A stretch of 64,000 nt of DNA from Versatilivorator sp963663845 (lineage in GTDB: Bacteria > Acidobacteriota > Terriglobia > Versatilivoradales > Versatilivoraceae), in NCBI GenBank assembly GCA_963663845.2, contig OY760650.2:3100001-3164000 (forward strand). Reading direction: 5' to 3'. Made by a program: the position numbers and the translations under genes. The notes below the pieces were generated by a model. The model searched no databases. It had not been told where the DNA came from and worked only from the letters and a program-made list of their open reading frames with translations. Shown here piece by piece: positions 8,828 through 18,005 of the stretch; position 1 is the first letter of the stretch, and each line of letters opens with the position of its first letter.

Positions 8828-9883
8828 ATGCTGATTGTCGATTCCCACGTCGATATTGCTCACAATGCCCTTGAATGGGACCGGGACCTGTTGCAGAGCA
8901 TCGCCGCGATCCGTGAGTCGGAAGCCGGCATGGCCCAAAAGGGCCGGGGCCTCAACATGGTCAACTACCAGGAGCAGCGCCGGGGCGAGATCGGGCTCTT
9001 TTTCGTCACCGTCGCCTGCCGGGTCGCATCGATGGGAAAGCGCTTCTCGGGCGTGCGAAACCAGGATATCGCCTACGCCAAGTGTCGCGGCGAACTGGCC
9101 TACTACCGCCTGATGCAGTCCAAGGGGGTGCTCCGCCAGGTTCGGGACCGCCAGGGGTTGGAGGCCCATTTGGAGGACTGGGGCCGGGATTCCGGGTCCA
9201 CGCCCCTGGGGTTCGTGCTCACCATGGAAGGAGCCGACGGCATCGTCTCACCCGAGCAGGTTCCTGAGTGGTGGGATGAAGGCCTGCGGGTGGTGAGCCT
9301 CTGCCACTACGGCGTCAGCAGCTATTCCCACGGGACCCAGGCTCCGGGGGGCCTGACGCCCCGCGGGCGGCCCCTGCTGAAAGCGCTGGAGGCGGCCGGC
9401 ATGCTGCTGGACCTGACCCACCTGGCCGATCAGGCCTTCTGGGAAGCCCTGGACGCCTTTGGAGGCCGGGTGCTGGCCACCCACAACTGTTGCCGGGCCC
9501 TCTGCGACCATGACCGCCAGTTCGAGGACAGCCAGATCCGGGCCATCGTGGAGCGCTCCGGGGTCATCGGGGTGGCCCTGGACGACTGGATGCTCTCACC
9601 GCTGTGGGACCGCCAAGCCATCGACAACAGCGGCATCACGCTGGAGACGGTGGCCGACCACATGGACCACATCTGCCAAGTGGCGGGCAACTGCAACCAC
9701 GTCGGGATCGGGACCGACCTGGATGGGGGCTATGGGAAAGAGCAGGCGCCCTGCGACATGGACACCATCGCCGACCTGCAGCGCATTCCCGAGATCCTCC
9801 GAAAGCGGGGCTACGCCGATGCGGACGTCGCCAAGGTCATGCACGGCAACTGGATCGAGTTTCTCAGAAGGAGCTGGGGGTGA
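8828..9883 (+). CDS. Membrane dipeptidase family (peptidase M19)
   Basis: 351 residues. Renal-dipeptidase-type zinc enzymes hydrolyse dipeptides, often with a D-residue. The binuclear metal site is visible: VDSHVDIAHN near the N-terminus, TMEGADGI, LLDLTHLAD, ATHNCCRALC and GIGTDLDGGYG. The ATG at 8828 lies 9 bases after GGGAGGGG, which decides it over the TTG at 8819. No clear signal peptide is present, so it is probably cytoplasmic. Confidence 0.92.
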   Translation: MLIVDSHVDIAHNALEWDRDLLQSIAAIRESEAGMAQKGRGLNMVNYQEQRRGEIGLFFVTVACRVASMGKRFSGVRNQDIAYAKCRGELAYYRLMQSKGVLRQVRDRQGLEAHLEDWGRDSGSTPLGFVLTMEGADGIVSPEQVPEWWDEGLRVVSLCHYGVSSYSHGTQAPGGLTPRGRPLLKALEAAGMLLDLTHLADQAFWEALDAFGGRVLATHNCCRALCDHDRQFEDSQIRAIVERSGVIGVALDDWMLSPLWDRQAIDNSGITLETVADHMDHICQVAGNCNHVGIGTDLDGGYGKEQAPCDMDTIADLQRIPEILRKRGYADADVAKVMHGNWIEFLRRSWG

Positions 9884-9969
9884 GTTGCTGGAGCCAGGCG
9901 GATTGGGACACGAACGCGCGTTCTTGGCCCGGGCGCCGCAATCGACGAGACAGTCAAGGAAATAGCACT

Positions 9970-11076
9970 ATGCCGAAATTGAAGAGAATCGAGATCAAGG
10001 GCTTTCGGTCAATCAAAAACATGATGCTGGAACTCCGCCCCCTCAATGTCTTGATCGGCGCCAACGGAGCAGGCAAGAGTAATCTGATTGCCTTCTTCAA
10101 GCTGGTGAATGAATTGATGGGCGGACGGCTTCAGCAACATATCGCGGCCACAGGCCGGGCCACGGCCAATCTGTACTTTGGACCAAAGATAGCGCCTCAA
10201 TTGGAAGCGGAAATGGAGTTCGAGGTTGAGAACGGAACAGACACCTACCGGATGAGACTGTTCCACGCGTCCGGGGATTCACTGATTTTTGCTGAAGAAA
10301 CGCTTTCCTTCCATCAAACCGGCTATCCGCACCCAAGGGTCGTGCCTTTAGGGGCGGGCCATCAGGAGACACGCATCGGAGAAGAGGCGGAAAGAAACGG
10401 ACCAGTAGCCAAAGCGCTGAGGCATTTGCTGAATCATTGTCGTGTCTATCACTTCCACGACACATCGCCAACTGCGAGAATTCGGCAGTATTGTTACGCT
10501 GGTGACAATCGCTGGCTCATGCCGGATGCAGCCAATCTGGCAGCGATATTGTGCGAGCTGAAGTCCCACAGGGAACTCGAGTATCGTCGAATCGTCGAGA
10601 CGGTGCGGCAGGTGGCGCCGTTCTTCGAAGACTTTAGTCTCGACCGCACTGGCTCTGGCCAAACAGACATCATTCTCAACTGGAGGCATCGAAATTCCGA
10701 TCTGGTATTCGGACCTCATCAGCTTTCAGACGGCACGCTACGCGCCATCTGCTTGATTTCGCTTCTGTTGCAGCCCAAAGAAAACCTTCCCTACCTGATT
10801 GTAGTGGATGAACCGGAACTCGGATTACATCCGTATGCGCTCAAGGTGATTGCCTCACTGTTTCGTGCTGCGTCCCGCCATACGCAGGCTATCGTGAGCA
10901 CGCAGTCCAGCGCATTTCTGGACAACTTCGAGTCGGAGGACATCGTGGTTGTCGAACGCAACGGCGAGGCTACGGAGTTCAGCAGGCCGGATGCGGGAAA
11001 GCTGGACGCATGGTTGCATGACTACTTGCTCGGGGAGGTCTGGGAGAAGAATGTGATTGGCGGAGGACCGCATTAG
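9970..11076 (+). CDS. AAA15/OLD-like ATPase (AAA_21), putative defence component
   Basis: 368 residues. SMC/OLD-like ATPase: the N-terminus RIEIKGFRSIKNMML is typical of RecF/OLD proteins, Walker A is GANGAGKSN at residues 30-38, the signature region is LSDGTLRAI, and Walker B is YLIVVDEPELGLHP near residues 275-290. No TOPRIM nuclease domain is fused. Instead the next gene, overlapping by one base (taGTG), encodes a small DUF4276 protein. ATPase plus separate TOPRIM-like partner is the layout of PARIS (AriA/AriB) and of split OLD systems, so an anti-phage role is inferred. It opens a cluster of defence-type genes. Confidence 0.82.
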   Translation: MPKLKRIEIKGFRSIKNMMLELRPLNVLIGANGAGKSNLIAFFKLVNELMGGRLQQHIAATGRATANLYFGPKIAPQLEAEMEFEVENGTDTYRMRLFHASGDSLIFAEETLSFHQTGYPHPRVVPLGAGHQETRIGEEAERNGPVAKALRHLLNHCRVYHFHDTSPTARIRQYCYAGDNRWLMPDAANLAAILCELKSHRELEYRRIVETVRQVAPFFEDFSLDRTGSGQTDIILNWRHRNSDLVFGPHQLSDGTLRAICLISLLLQPKENLPYLIVVDEPELGLHPYALKVIASLFRAASRHTQAIVSTQSSAFLDNFESEDIVVVERNGEATEFSRPDAGKLDAWLHDYLLGEVWEKNVIGGGPH

Positions 11077-11768
11077 TGGTTCGCCTCTATCTCTTCGCTG
11101 AAGGGCAGACAGAGCAGACGTTTGCCAATACTGTTCTGAAGAGGCACTTGGCAAGTTTTGGCGTCTACCTGAACAATCCGGTTTTGATTGCACACGCCAG
11201 AAAGAAAGGAAGAGTTCATCGAGGTGGCGGAAGAAACTTTGCAGCAATGCAGAACGACATCAAACGCTTTCTCAAGCAGGAACCGAGCGATCAGGTGTTC
11301 TTCACCACGATGATCGACCTCTATGCCCTGCATGGGGATTTTCCCGGAGGTAGAGAAGCCCAGAAATTGCGTCACTTCCCGTATCAACGGGTGGAGTCTC
11401 TCGAAAGAGCGTGGTCTGATGAAACCGATGACACCCGTTTCATCCCATTCCTTCAGCTACATGAATTTGAAGCTTATTTGTTTTGCGGTGTGCCACACTT
11501 CGCTTCTTTCTTCGAAAATGCAAATTCTCCAATCTCCGCGTTGCAGAAAATCGTCGATGACCTCCAGTCCCCGGAACTGATCGACGACGGGCAACAGACC
11601 GCTCCATCGAAGAGAATCATCGCCCAATTCCCCCAATACAGTGACCTAAAGACGACAGTAGGAACGCAGATGGCCGAGCGTATTGGCCTGGAGAAAATCC
11701 GGTCCAAGTGTCCCCACTTCAATGCGTGGCTTGATCGACTTGAGAAGCTTGGACCAAGGTCGCCATAG
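11076..11768 (+). CDS. DUF4276 family protein (TOPRIM-like), partner of the ATPase
   Basis: 230 residues from a GTG that overlaps the ATPase stop by one base, so translation is likely coupled. The N-terminus RLYLFAEGQTEQTFANTVL contains the EGxTE motif of DUF4276, and TTMIDLYAL supplies an acidic strand end; together they suggest a TOPRIM-like metal site. Family proteins are commonly found beside AAA ATPases. The predicted role is nuclease effector of a two-gene defence module; no activity is known for this exact pair. Confidence 0.78.
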   Translation: MVRLYLFAEGQTEQTFANTVLKRHLASFGVYLNNPVLIAHARKKGRVHRGGGRNFAAMQNDIKRFLKQEPSDQVFFTTMIDLYALHGDFPGGREAQKLRHFPYQRVESLERAWSDETDDTRFIPFLQLHEFEAYLFCGVPHFASFFENANSPISALQKIVDDLQSPELIDDGQQTAPSKRIIAQFPQYSDLKTTVGTQMAERIGLEKIRSKCPHFNAWLDRLEKLGPRSP

Positions 11769-11783
11769 AAGCGATGACGACTG

Positions 11784-14700
11784 ATGACGAAAACGACGGT
11801 TCGGCTGACGGCAGCCGTTGAAACCTACTTCACCGACCTGTGGCGGATGCGGGCGTCCGGCGGCGCCACCGGGGAGCGATCGAGCTACGGGCCGCTGGCC
11901 AACCTGCTGAACGCCGTCGGAGCGACGCTCAAGCCGAAGGTGTTCTGCGTCGGCGAGCTGGCCGACCAGGGCGCGGGCCATCCCGACTTCGGCTTCTATG
12001 CGGCAAAGCAGTTACAGAAGGGCCAGCCACGCCAGGGGCAGGCGCCGGAACGTGGCGTGGTCGAGGTGAAATCCGTCGGTGATGATGCCTGGTTAACGGC
12101 AGACGGCGATCAGGCTAGCCGCTACTGGAGCCGTTACCGGCTGGTGCTGGTGACCAATACCCGCGACTTTGTGCTGCTCGGCGAGGATGGAGTTGGCCGG
12201 CCTGCGAAGCTGGAGACCTTCCGGCTGGCGGAAAATGAGGAAGCATTCGGGCGCCGGTTGGGGAAACCGCGCGCCTTCGCCCGCGAAGTCGGCGCCGGCC
12301 TGGGTGAATATCTCTGTCGGGCGTTGTCCCATCGGGCTGCTCTGGCCGAACCCAAAGACTTGGCTTGGCTGCTCGCCTCTTATGCCCGCGACGGGCTGAC
12401 GCGAGTCGAGGCGGCAGGCGACGCGCCGCAGCTTAAAGCGGTGCGGTCGGCACTGGAGGAGGCGCTCGGCGTCCGCTTTGAAGGCCAGAGGGGCGAGGGC
12501 TTCTTTTGCTCGACCCTGGTGCAGACGCTCTTCTATGGGGTCTTCTCCGCCTGGGTGCTGTGGGCGCGCCAGACCCCTCGCCCCAAGGGCAGGTTCAACT
12601 GGCGCGAAGCCGTCTGGCATCTGCGCGCGCCGGTGCTGCGGGCGCTGTTTCACCAACTCTCCGGCCCCGGACGCCTGCAACCGCTGGGTTTGGTCGAAGT
12701 GCTCGACTGGACGGCGGCGGCGCTCGACCGGGTGGACCGGCCCGCCTTCTTCGCTCGCTTCAACGAAGGGGAGGCCGTTCCCTATTTCTACGAGCCCTTC
12801 CTGGAAGCCTTCGACCCCGGTCTGCGCAAGCAGTTGGGCGTCTGGTACACGCCGACCGACGTCGTGCGCTACATGGTCGCCCGCGTGGACAAGGCGCTGA
12901 AGGATGACCTCGACATCGCCGACGGGCTGGCTGCGGAAAACGTCTACGTGCTCGATCCCTGTTGTGGCACCGGAGCCTATCTGGCGGAAGTGCTGCGCCG
13001 CATCTCCGCCAATCTGGAAGAGCGGGGCCTGGGCGCACTTGCAGGCGCACGGGTCAAGCAGGCAGCCACCGAGCGCGTGTTCGGCTTCGAGATCATGCCC
13101 GCGCCTTTCGTCGTCGCCCATCTGCAGGTCGGCCTCACCATGCAGGACCTCGACGCACCGCTGGCGGAGGATGGGAATGAGCGCGCCGGCGTCTTCCTCA
13201 CCAACGCGCTCACCGGCTGGGAGCCAAAGACGACCAAGCCTTTGCCATTTCCCGAACTGGAGGAAGAGCGCGACCGGGCCGAGCGGGTCAAGCGGGATAC
13301 GCCGATTCTGGTGATCCTGGGCAATCCGCCCTACAACGGATTCGCCGGCATGGCCCTAGATGAGGAGCAGGAAATGTTGGAAGTCTACCGGTCGTCCAAG
13401 CGGGTACAACTGCCTGATACCAGGGCGCTACACGATCTTTATGTTCGCTTCTTCCGCATGGCCGAGCGGCGCATCGCTGAGAAGACAGGAAGCGGCGTCA
13501 TCTGCTTCATTTCCAACTACTCCTGGCTCGACGGGCTCTCCTTCACCGGGATGCGGGAACGCTATTTGGAGGCGTTCGACGCTATCCGCATCGACTGCCT
13601 CAACGGCGACAAGTACAAGACCGGCAAAGTGGCTCCGGACGGTTCGCCGGACCCGAGTATCTTTTCGACGGAGCCCGACCCAGTCGGCATTCAGGTTGGC
13701 ACTGCCATCGCGACCATGGTGCGCAAGGCCGATCATGCCCCGGCTGAGAAAGTTGGTTTTCGCCATCTGTGGGGGCAGGCCAAACGCGCGGAACTTATGA
13801 AGACGGCAGAGTCGGAACCGAATGAGCTTTACGAAAGCATCAATCCAATTTTGCAACTCGGCCTGCCATATGTGAGAACGGAAGTAAGTGAAAGCTGGTT
13901 TGACTGGCCATCGCTGAGGGAACTGTTTCCCGTCCAATTCTCTGGAGTCAACACCAACCGTGATGCGTTCCTTGTTGACATAGATCTGACTTCATTGAAG
14001 TCGCGTATCGCCGACTATTTCAACCCGGAACTCAGCCACGAGGAGATCGCCAAGCTCCACCCCGCTGCGATGCGGACTAGAGCGCGATACCATCCCCGTG
14101 CGATACGCGACACTCTTCTTACACGAGGCGGTCCGAATGATTCCGGCTTTCTTCTCTACGCCTATCGTCCATTCGACACTCGCTGGCTTTACTGGGAGGC
14201 AGATACCAAGCTACTCAACGAAAAGCGTACAGATTACCGCCCACACGTGTTCGACGGGAATATATGGCTGTCTGCCGTTCCGCATCTCAGGAAAGACGCG
14301 ACACAACCACAGGCATGCATCACACAACAGATGGCATGTTTGCACCTGATTGAGCGCGGTGCGAACATGTTCCCCGCCTATCTCCTCAGCGACCGCCTCG
14401 GGATCGGTGAGTACAGCACGCAACGCCGGCCCAACCTGTCGGCCACAGCAAAACACTATCTCGGTCGTCTGGGTCTCGGCGTAGACGACCTGTTTCATCA
14501 TGTCCTTGCTACCCTCCACGATCCCGCCTACCGCGAGGCCAACGCCGGTGCGCTACGGATGGAATGGCCACGCATCCCACTTCCCGGCTGGCCCGATGGA
14601 GAATCTAATGGCTTGGCGGAGGCGCTCGCCAAATCAGCCGAGCGGGGCCGTGAACTGGCCCGCCTGCTCGACTCCGAAAGGCCAGTGCCCGGCGTCACTC

Positions 14701-15131
14701 AAGGCAATCTGCGACCGGAAATTGCCGCCGTTGCTGTACCCGCCACGATCGATGGGCGAAACAGGGCTGGTGACGATTTTGCGCTTACAGCGGGGTGGGG
14801 CTACCTCGGAGTTAGCGAGGCCGTTATGCCTGGTCAGGGCCGGTTTATCGAACGCGCTTATGCCTCCGCCGAACACACCGCCTTGGGTGATAGGATTGCC
14901 GCTCTCGGCGAATCTACCGTCGACGTCTATCTCAACACCCGCACCTACTGGCGAAACGTCCCCGTCGCCGTCTGGACGTACAGGCTAGGTGGCTACCAAG
15001 TCCTCAAGAAGTGGCTCTCCTACCGAGAACGTGACGTTCTCGGTCGCCCGCTGAAGCCCGAGGAAGTCCAGCACTTCACGAATACGGCGAGGAGAATTGC
15101 GGGGATCGTGTTGGCAAGTGCTATGAATTAA
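11784..15131 (+). CDS. Type ISP-like restriction-modification polypeptide (nuclease + adenine methyltransferase + specificity)
   Basis: 1,115 residues. An N-terminal PD-(D/E)XK-like nuclease is suggested by HPDFGFYA (about residue 65) and GVVEVKS (about 91). Methyltransferase motif I is VLDPCCGTGAYLAEVL (about 388) and motif IV is LVILGNPPYNGF (about 512), giving an N6-adenine methylase. The last ~400 residues resemble the type ISP C-terminal specificity domain (YVPG-like ends, TYRLGGYQVLKKWLSYRE). Classical type ISP enzymes such as LlaGI are ~1,500 residues with a helicase between nuclease and methylase; no helicase motifs are seen here. It follows the DUF4276 gene by 15 bases. Probably one complete restriction and modification enzyme. 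Confidence 0.85.
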   Translation: MTKTTVRLTAAVETYFTDLWRMRASGGATGERSSYGPLANLLNAVGATLKPKVFCVGELADQGAGHPDFGFYAAKQLQKGQPRQGQAPERGVVEVKSVGDDAWLTADGDQASRYWSRYRLVLVTNTRDFVLLGEDGVGRPAKLETFRLAENEEAFGRRLGKPRAFAREVGAGLGEYLCRALSHRAALAEPKDLAWLLASYARDGLTRVEAAGDAPQLKAVRSALEEALGVRFEGQRGEGFFCSTLVQTLFYGVFSAWVLWARQTPRPKGRFNWREAVWHLRAPVLRALFHQLSGPGRLQPLGLVEVLDWTAAALDRVDRPAFFARFNEGEAVPYFYEPFLEAFDPGLRKQLGVWYTPTDVVRYMVARVDKALKDDLDIADGLAAENVYVLDPCCGTGAYLAEVLRRISANLEERGLGALAGARVKQAATERVFGFEIMPAPFVVAHLQVGLTMQDLDAPLAEDGNERAGVFLTNALTGWEPKTTKPLPFPELEEERDRAERVKRDTPILVILGNPPYNGFAGMALDEEQEMLEVYRSSKRVQLPDTRALHDLYVRFFRMAERRIAEKTGSGVICFISNYSWLDGLSFTGMRERYLEAFDAIRIDCLNGDKYKTGKVAPDGSPDPSIFSTEPDPVGIQVGTAIATMVRKADHAPAEKVGFRHLWGQAKRAELMKTAESEPNELYESINPILQLGLPYVRTEVSESWFDWPSLRELFPVQFSGVNTNRDAFLVDIDLTSLKSRIADYFNPELSHEEIAKLHPAAMRTRARYHPRAIRDTLLTRGGPNDSGFLLYAYRPFDTRWLYWEADTKLLNEKRTDYRPHVFDGNIWLSAVPHLRKDATQPQACITQQMACLHLIERGANMFPAYLLSDRLGIGEYSTQRRPNLSATAKHYLGRLGLGVDDLFHHVLATLHDPAYREANAGALRMEWPRIPLPGWPDGESNGLAEALAKSAERGRELARLLDSERPVPGVTQGNLRPEIAAVAVPATIDGRNRAGDDFALTAGWGYLGVSEAVMPGQGRFIERAYASAEHTALGDRIAALGESTVDVYLNTRTYWRNVPVAVWTYRLGGYQVLKKWLSYRERDVLGRPLKPEEVQHFTNTARRIAGIVLASAMN

Positions 15132-15168
15132 GACAGTACTGGTTGCAATTTAAGGAATTAACTCCCTC

Positions 15169-15972
15169 ATGCGTCACGCGCTTATCGGACACCGCGTTTC
15201 ATTAGATATGCTCGACAGGTTGTTCAATGCTGAGTTGTTGGCTTTCCATTCCGATTTCGAGGTGGAGCCCGTACCGATTGAGCAAGACTTGCGCGCTGGA
15301 GCAATCGGCGGGATCGCGGCGTTTACCCCAGAAGCAGTAACCTTGAAGGGGAGAGAACAACTTAGGCAAATCCTCACGTCGGTCCACGAGCGTCCGGATT
15401 TCAAGCATTTTGGCTGGTACAGAATCCCTTATCTGGATGTTGCCCAATTCCTGTTATCCAGCGACCTCACCAGCTTGTCGTGGCTCATTGCTAATATCAA
15501 CCATCACAACAGCTCGCTACGTTCTGCCCTTCACGCTCCATTGGCACTGGTTGCTCCCAGGCTTAGTCTCAATGACGGAGAACTAGCCAATCGAATCGAA
15601 AGCTGTTTGAAATCTGGATTTCTCTACAATGAAAGTCTCATGTGCATTTTTTGTGGGTTAAGAGATGTTTCAGAGCGTAAAGTCCAGTTGGTCATGGAAT
15701 GGCAGAAACGGATCAATCTTGTCCCGCAAGATGCCAAAACTCTGAGTTCTATCATCACCGGTGCACCAATATCGAATAGCGTCGTAGTAGATGAGCTTTC
15801 GGCGAACTTCCGGTACCTTTTTTGTCGACTGCTTGATCCCGAAATCACCTGCGGATCTCCTAACGAACAATTGAAGTTCTTCATTGATCTATCGAGTGAA
15901 ACCATCTGGAAAAGAATGGCGGCGCATCCGTTATTGAAGTCACTGGTATTTCTGAAGAAAAACGCTGAATAA
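15169..15972 (+). CDS. Hypothetical protein in the defence cluster
   Basis: 267 residues, ATG 37 bases after the restriction enzyme stop. No motif, signal peptide or membrane helix is evident; the second half is leucine-rich and probably helical. Codon use is more AT-rich than the flanking housekeeping genes, as expected for acquired DNA. It could be an accessory to the type ISP enzyme or a separate module. It converges on tcmP with 9 bases between the stops. Not recognised. Confidence 0.6.
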   Translation: MRHALIGHRVSLDMLDRLFNAELLAFHSDFEVEPVPIEQDLRAGAIGGIAAFTPEAVTLKGREQLRQILTSVHERPDFKHFGWYRIPYLDVAQFLLSSDLTSLSWLIANINHHNSSLRSALHAPLALVAPRLSLNDGELANRIESCLKSGFLYNESLMCIFCGLRDVSERKVQLVMEWQKRINLVPQDAKTLSSIITGAPISNSVVVDELSANFRYLFCRLLDPEITCGSPNEQLKFFIDLSSETIWKRMAAHPLLKSLVFLKKNAE

Positions 15973-15981
15973 CTTTGGAAG

Positions 15982-17232
15982 TCAGTTTCGGCGGGAGAAA
16001 GCTGGAAACAGCGGCATTGCAGGAAACGCAATCCGGTCTGTAACCCTAAGACGCTCCAGCGTGCGCGAGCGCACCCTGCCATCAGGATCTAAAATTTCAA
16101 TCTCCTTTTCGCGAAAGAGCTTGAGGACCGTCTTGTCCAGATCCGAGAAGCGTGCGGTTGTCCGGTTTGCAAACATATGCCGCATGGTGTCTACTGTGAC
16201 CGGTTTTTCGGACGCCAAACCAAACAGTTCACTTGGCATCGAGTTGAGAAGTTGGTCTTGCACCTCTTCGGCTTCAAACTCTTCAAAATGAAACAGAGGT
16301 AATGTTTTGGAGTGCAACGCTTCCCAGCCCAGCATCCCGAAATCACCGGGACCATAGTGTTCGAATGTATTCGAGATATCCCAATGGCGTTGGATCATCA
16401 CATCGCGGGCCGTAGGATGTCTTGACAGGTGGAGGAACCACAGGGCACGGCGTGACAGTCTGGGGCGCACAAAGAAAGGCGTATCGTAGGTTGCGCCCGT
16501 TACACGGCGAATATGATCACGCAACGTTCTCTGAACGAGGGCTCTTCCGCCAACTCCATCCCTCTGCTCGACCAATTCGTACATTCGTGATTCCGTCAAT
16601 TCGAGCGGAGCCACCGCCTTGATCAGCGCCTGTCGTTCCGCAAGATGGTTAACCAGCGCATCTGCGGCAAACGTAAGTATGACCTCTGCCGCCGGAAGTT
16701 CACGAAAAATCCGAGCGACAAGGTGCAGCGCGACCTGTGAGAAGCCGGTTTGGTCAAGAAGAAAAATCGAGCGGCCGGCCCGAGGTTGCCGACGGCGAAT
16801 TTCAGCGACTATGTTGTCAACCGTTTCTTCGAACCGTTCGTTTGTAACGACGATCGTTCCGTCATTGACTCGGAAACCGCGTTCATTTAGAACTCTCCTG
16901 AGATGATCCACATGCGCGGATTCCTTGTCGATAAAGTAGTGTTTGCAATCCAAACGTAAGGGCTTGGTGCGGTTCCGGTTCAATCTGTCCTTCGCTGCTG
17001 TGGATTCTTCCAGCATGATCAAGGGCGTGCCGGACACGGTCTCATCGCCGTCCCGGAACGTGCCACCCCCGGCAAAGCCATCGACAAGATCGAGCTTGAA
17101 TTCTTCGCGATTAGGATTGACGTTCAGCCGGTCGAAATAGGCGCGAAGGTAGCTGCGCAAGACGGTGAGCTTCGCCTTGCTGTGCTCTTCAATCAGGGGC
17201 GGAGGTTCGTCAGGATGCCACTTGAAATCCAC
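15982..17232 (-). CDS. tcmP: Three-Cys-motif partner protein TcmP
   Basis: 416 residues, matching the TcmP family: N-terminal FKWHPDEPPPLIEEHSKAKL, then LDLVDGFAGGGTF, a Rossmann-like glycine motif, and SIFLLDQTGFSQV. The GTG at 17232 is chosen because GGAGG precedes it by 9 bases; it overlaps the upstream DUF5131 stop by 23 bases. The family is defined by its neighbour, a protein with a three-cysteine motif, and that neighbour is present here. Biochemical function unknown; the context (next to a restriction enzyme and an ATPase/DUF4276 pair) points to a mobile or defence role. Confidence 0.85.
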   Translation of the reverse strand: MDFKWHPDEPPPLIEEHSKAKLTVLRSYLRAYFDRLNVNPNREEFKLDLVDGFAGGGTFRDGDETVSGTPLIMLEESTAAKDRLNRNRTKPLRLDCKHYFIDKESAHVDHLRRVLNERGFRVNDGTIVVTNERFEETVDNIVAEIRRRQPRAGRSIFLLDQTGFSQVALHLVARIFRELPAAEVILTFAADALVNHLAERQALIKAVAPLELTESRMYELVEQRDGVGGRALVQRTLRDHIRRVTGATYDTPFFVRPRLSRRALWFLHLSRHPTARDVMIQRHWDISNTFEHYGPGDFGMLGWEALHSKTLPLFHFEEFEAEEVQDQLLNSMPSELFGLASEKPVTVDTMRHMFANRTTARFSDLDKTVLKLFREKEIEILDPDGRVRSRTLERLRVTDRIAFPAMPLFPAFSRRN

Positions 17233-17971
17233 AGTCTTTCGCCTCCGTCGAGTAATCGGGCATGGCATTGTGCTCAATACCTTTAAGCCGGCGTCCACCG
17301 GACTTCGGCGTCAGGCCCCCCCATTGCTTGAAGAAGAAGTCAACGCCCTTTCGCTCACAGATATCCCTGATTTCGAGAACCCAGCGCTGTTTCATGGGGC
17401 GTGCATTTGGACCGCTCTCGCCGCCGACGATGACCCAGGATATCCCTTCAAGGTCGATGTCTCCTACGGGACCCAAAAGCGGTTCTATGGATAGAAAACG
17501 AATCGGAACCGGTGCCTTCTGAAGGTGAAGAATTCTGGCGGTTGCCGTGTGGTCTTCGACGGAGACCCCGCACCAGATATGTCGCGGTGCCATGCTCTGC
17601 CCGTATCTGCGTTGCAGATAGTTCTTCATAAGCGAGCTTCGCTTTGTGAGCACTTGAAATATATGGTGGTCAGCAGCCTCCATGGTATCGAAGACTCGAT
17701 CGATGAATTGTGTTTGAATCTCTTGGTGAAACAGATCACTCATCGAATTAACGAAGACCCTTCGCGGTCGTTTCCATGAGAGCGGTTGGGAAAGCCGCTC
17801 CGGGCGAAGCGTGAGATCAAACCCATTCTCAAATGGATGTCCGGGTATGCCGCGGAACCGCTCGGCAAGGCGCTCGGCGTAACAGTTGTCGCAGCCGCGC
17901 GTGATCTTGGTGCAACCGGTTACCGGATTCCAGGTTGCGTCAGTCCATTCGATTGCGGATTTGTTGCCCAT
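17210..17971 (-). CDS. DUF5131 (phage Gp37/Gp68-like) three-Cys-motif protein
   Basis: 253 residues from the ATG at 17971 (MGNKSAIEWTDATWNPVTGC), the usual family start; an in-frame ATG at 18001 exists. The three-cysteine motif is CTKITRGCDNCYAE (CX6CX2C), reminiscent of a radical-SAM cluster site but not the canonical CX3CX2C. Other family blocks are FVNSMSDLFH, VLTKRS, WCGVSVED and FLSIEPLLGP. The family is common in phages and in islands and is paired with tcmP, which overlaps its 3' end here. Chemistry unproven. Confidence 0.9.
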   Translation of the reverse strand: MGNKSAIEWTDATWNPVTGCTKITRGCDNCYAERLAERFRGIPGHPFENGFDLTLRPERLSQPLSWKRPRRVFVNSMSDLFHQEIQTQFIDRVFDTMEAADHHIFQVLTKRSSLMKNYLQRRYGQSMAPRHIWCGVSVEDHTATARILHLQKAPVPIRFLSIEPLLGPVGDIDLEGISWVIVGGESGPNARPMKQRWVLEIRDICERKGVDFFFKQWGGLTPKSGGRRLKGIEHNAMPDYSTEAKDCGFQVAS

Positions 17972-18005
17972 GTAAACGGTCCGTAGGCTACCCGATCCCA
18001 TTGTA

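Noticed and set aside
12093..13121. Reverse frame inside the type ISP gene
   Set aside because: Shadow of the methyltransferase, no motif.
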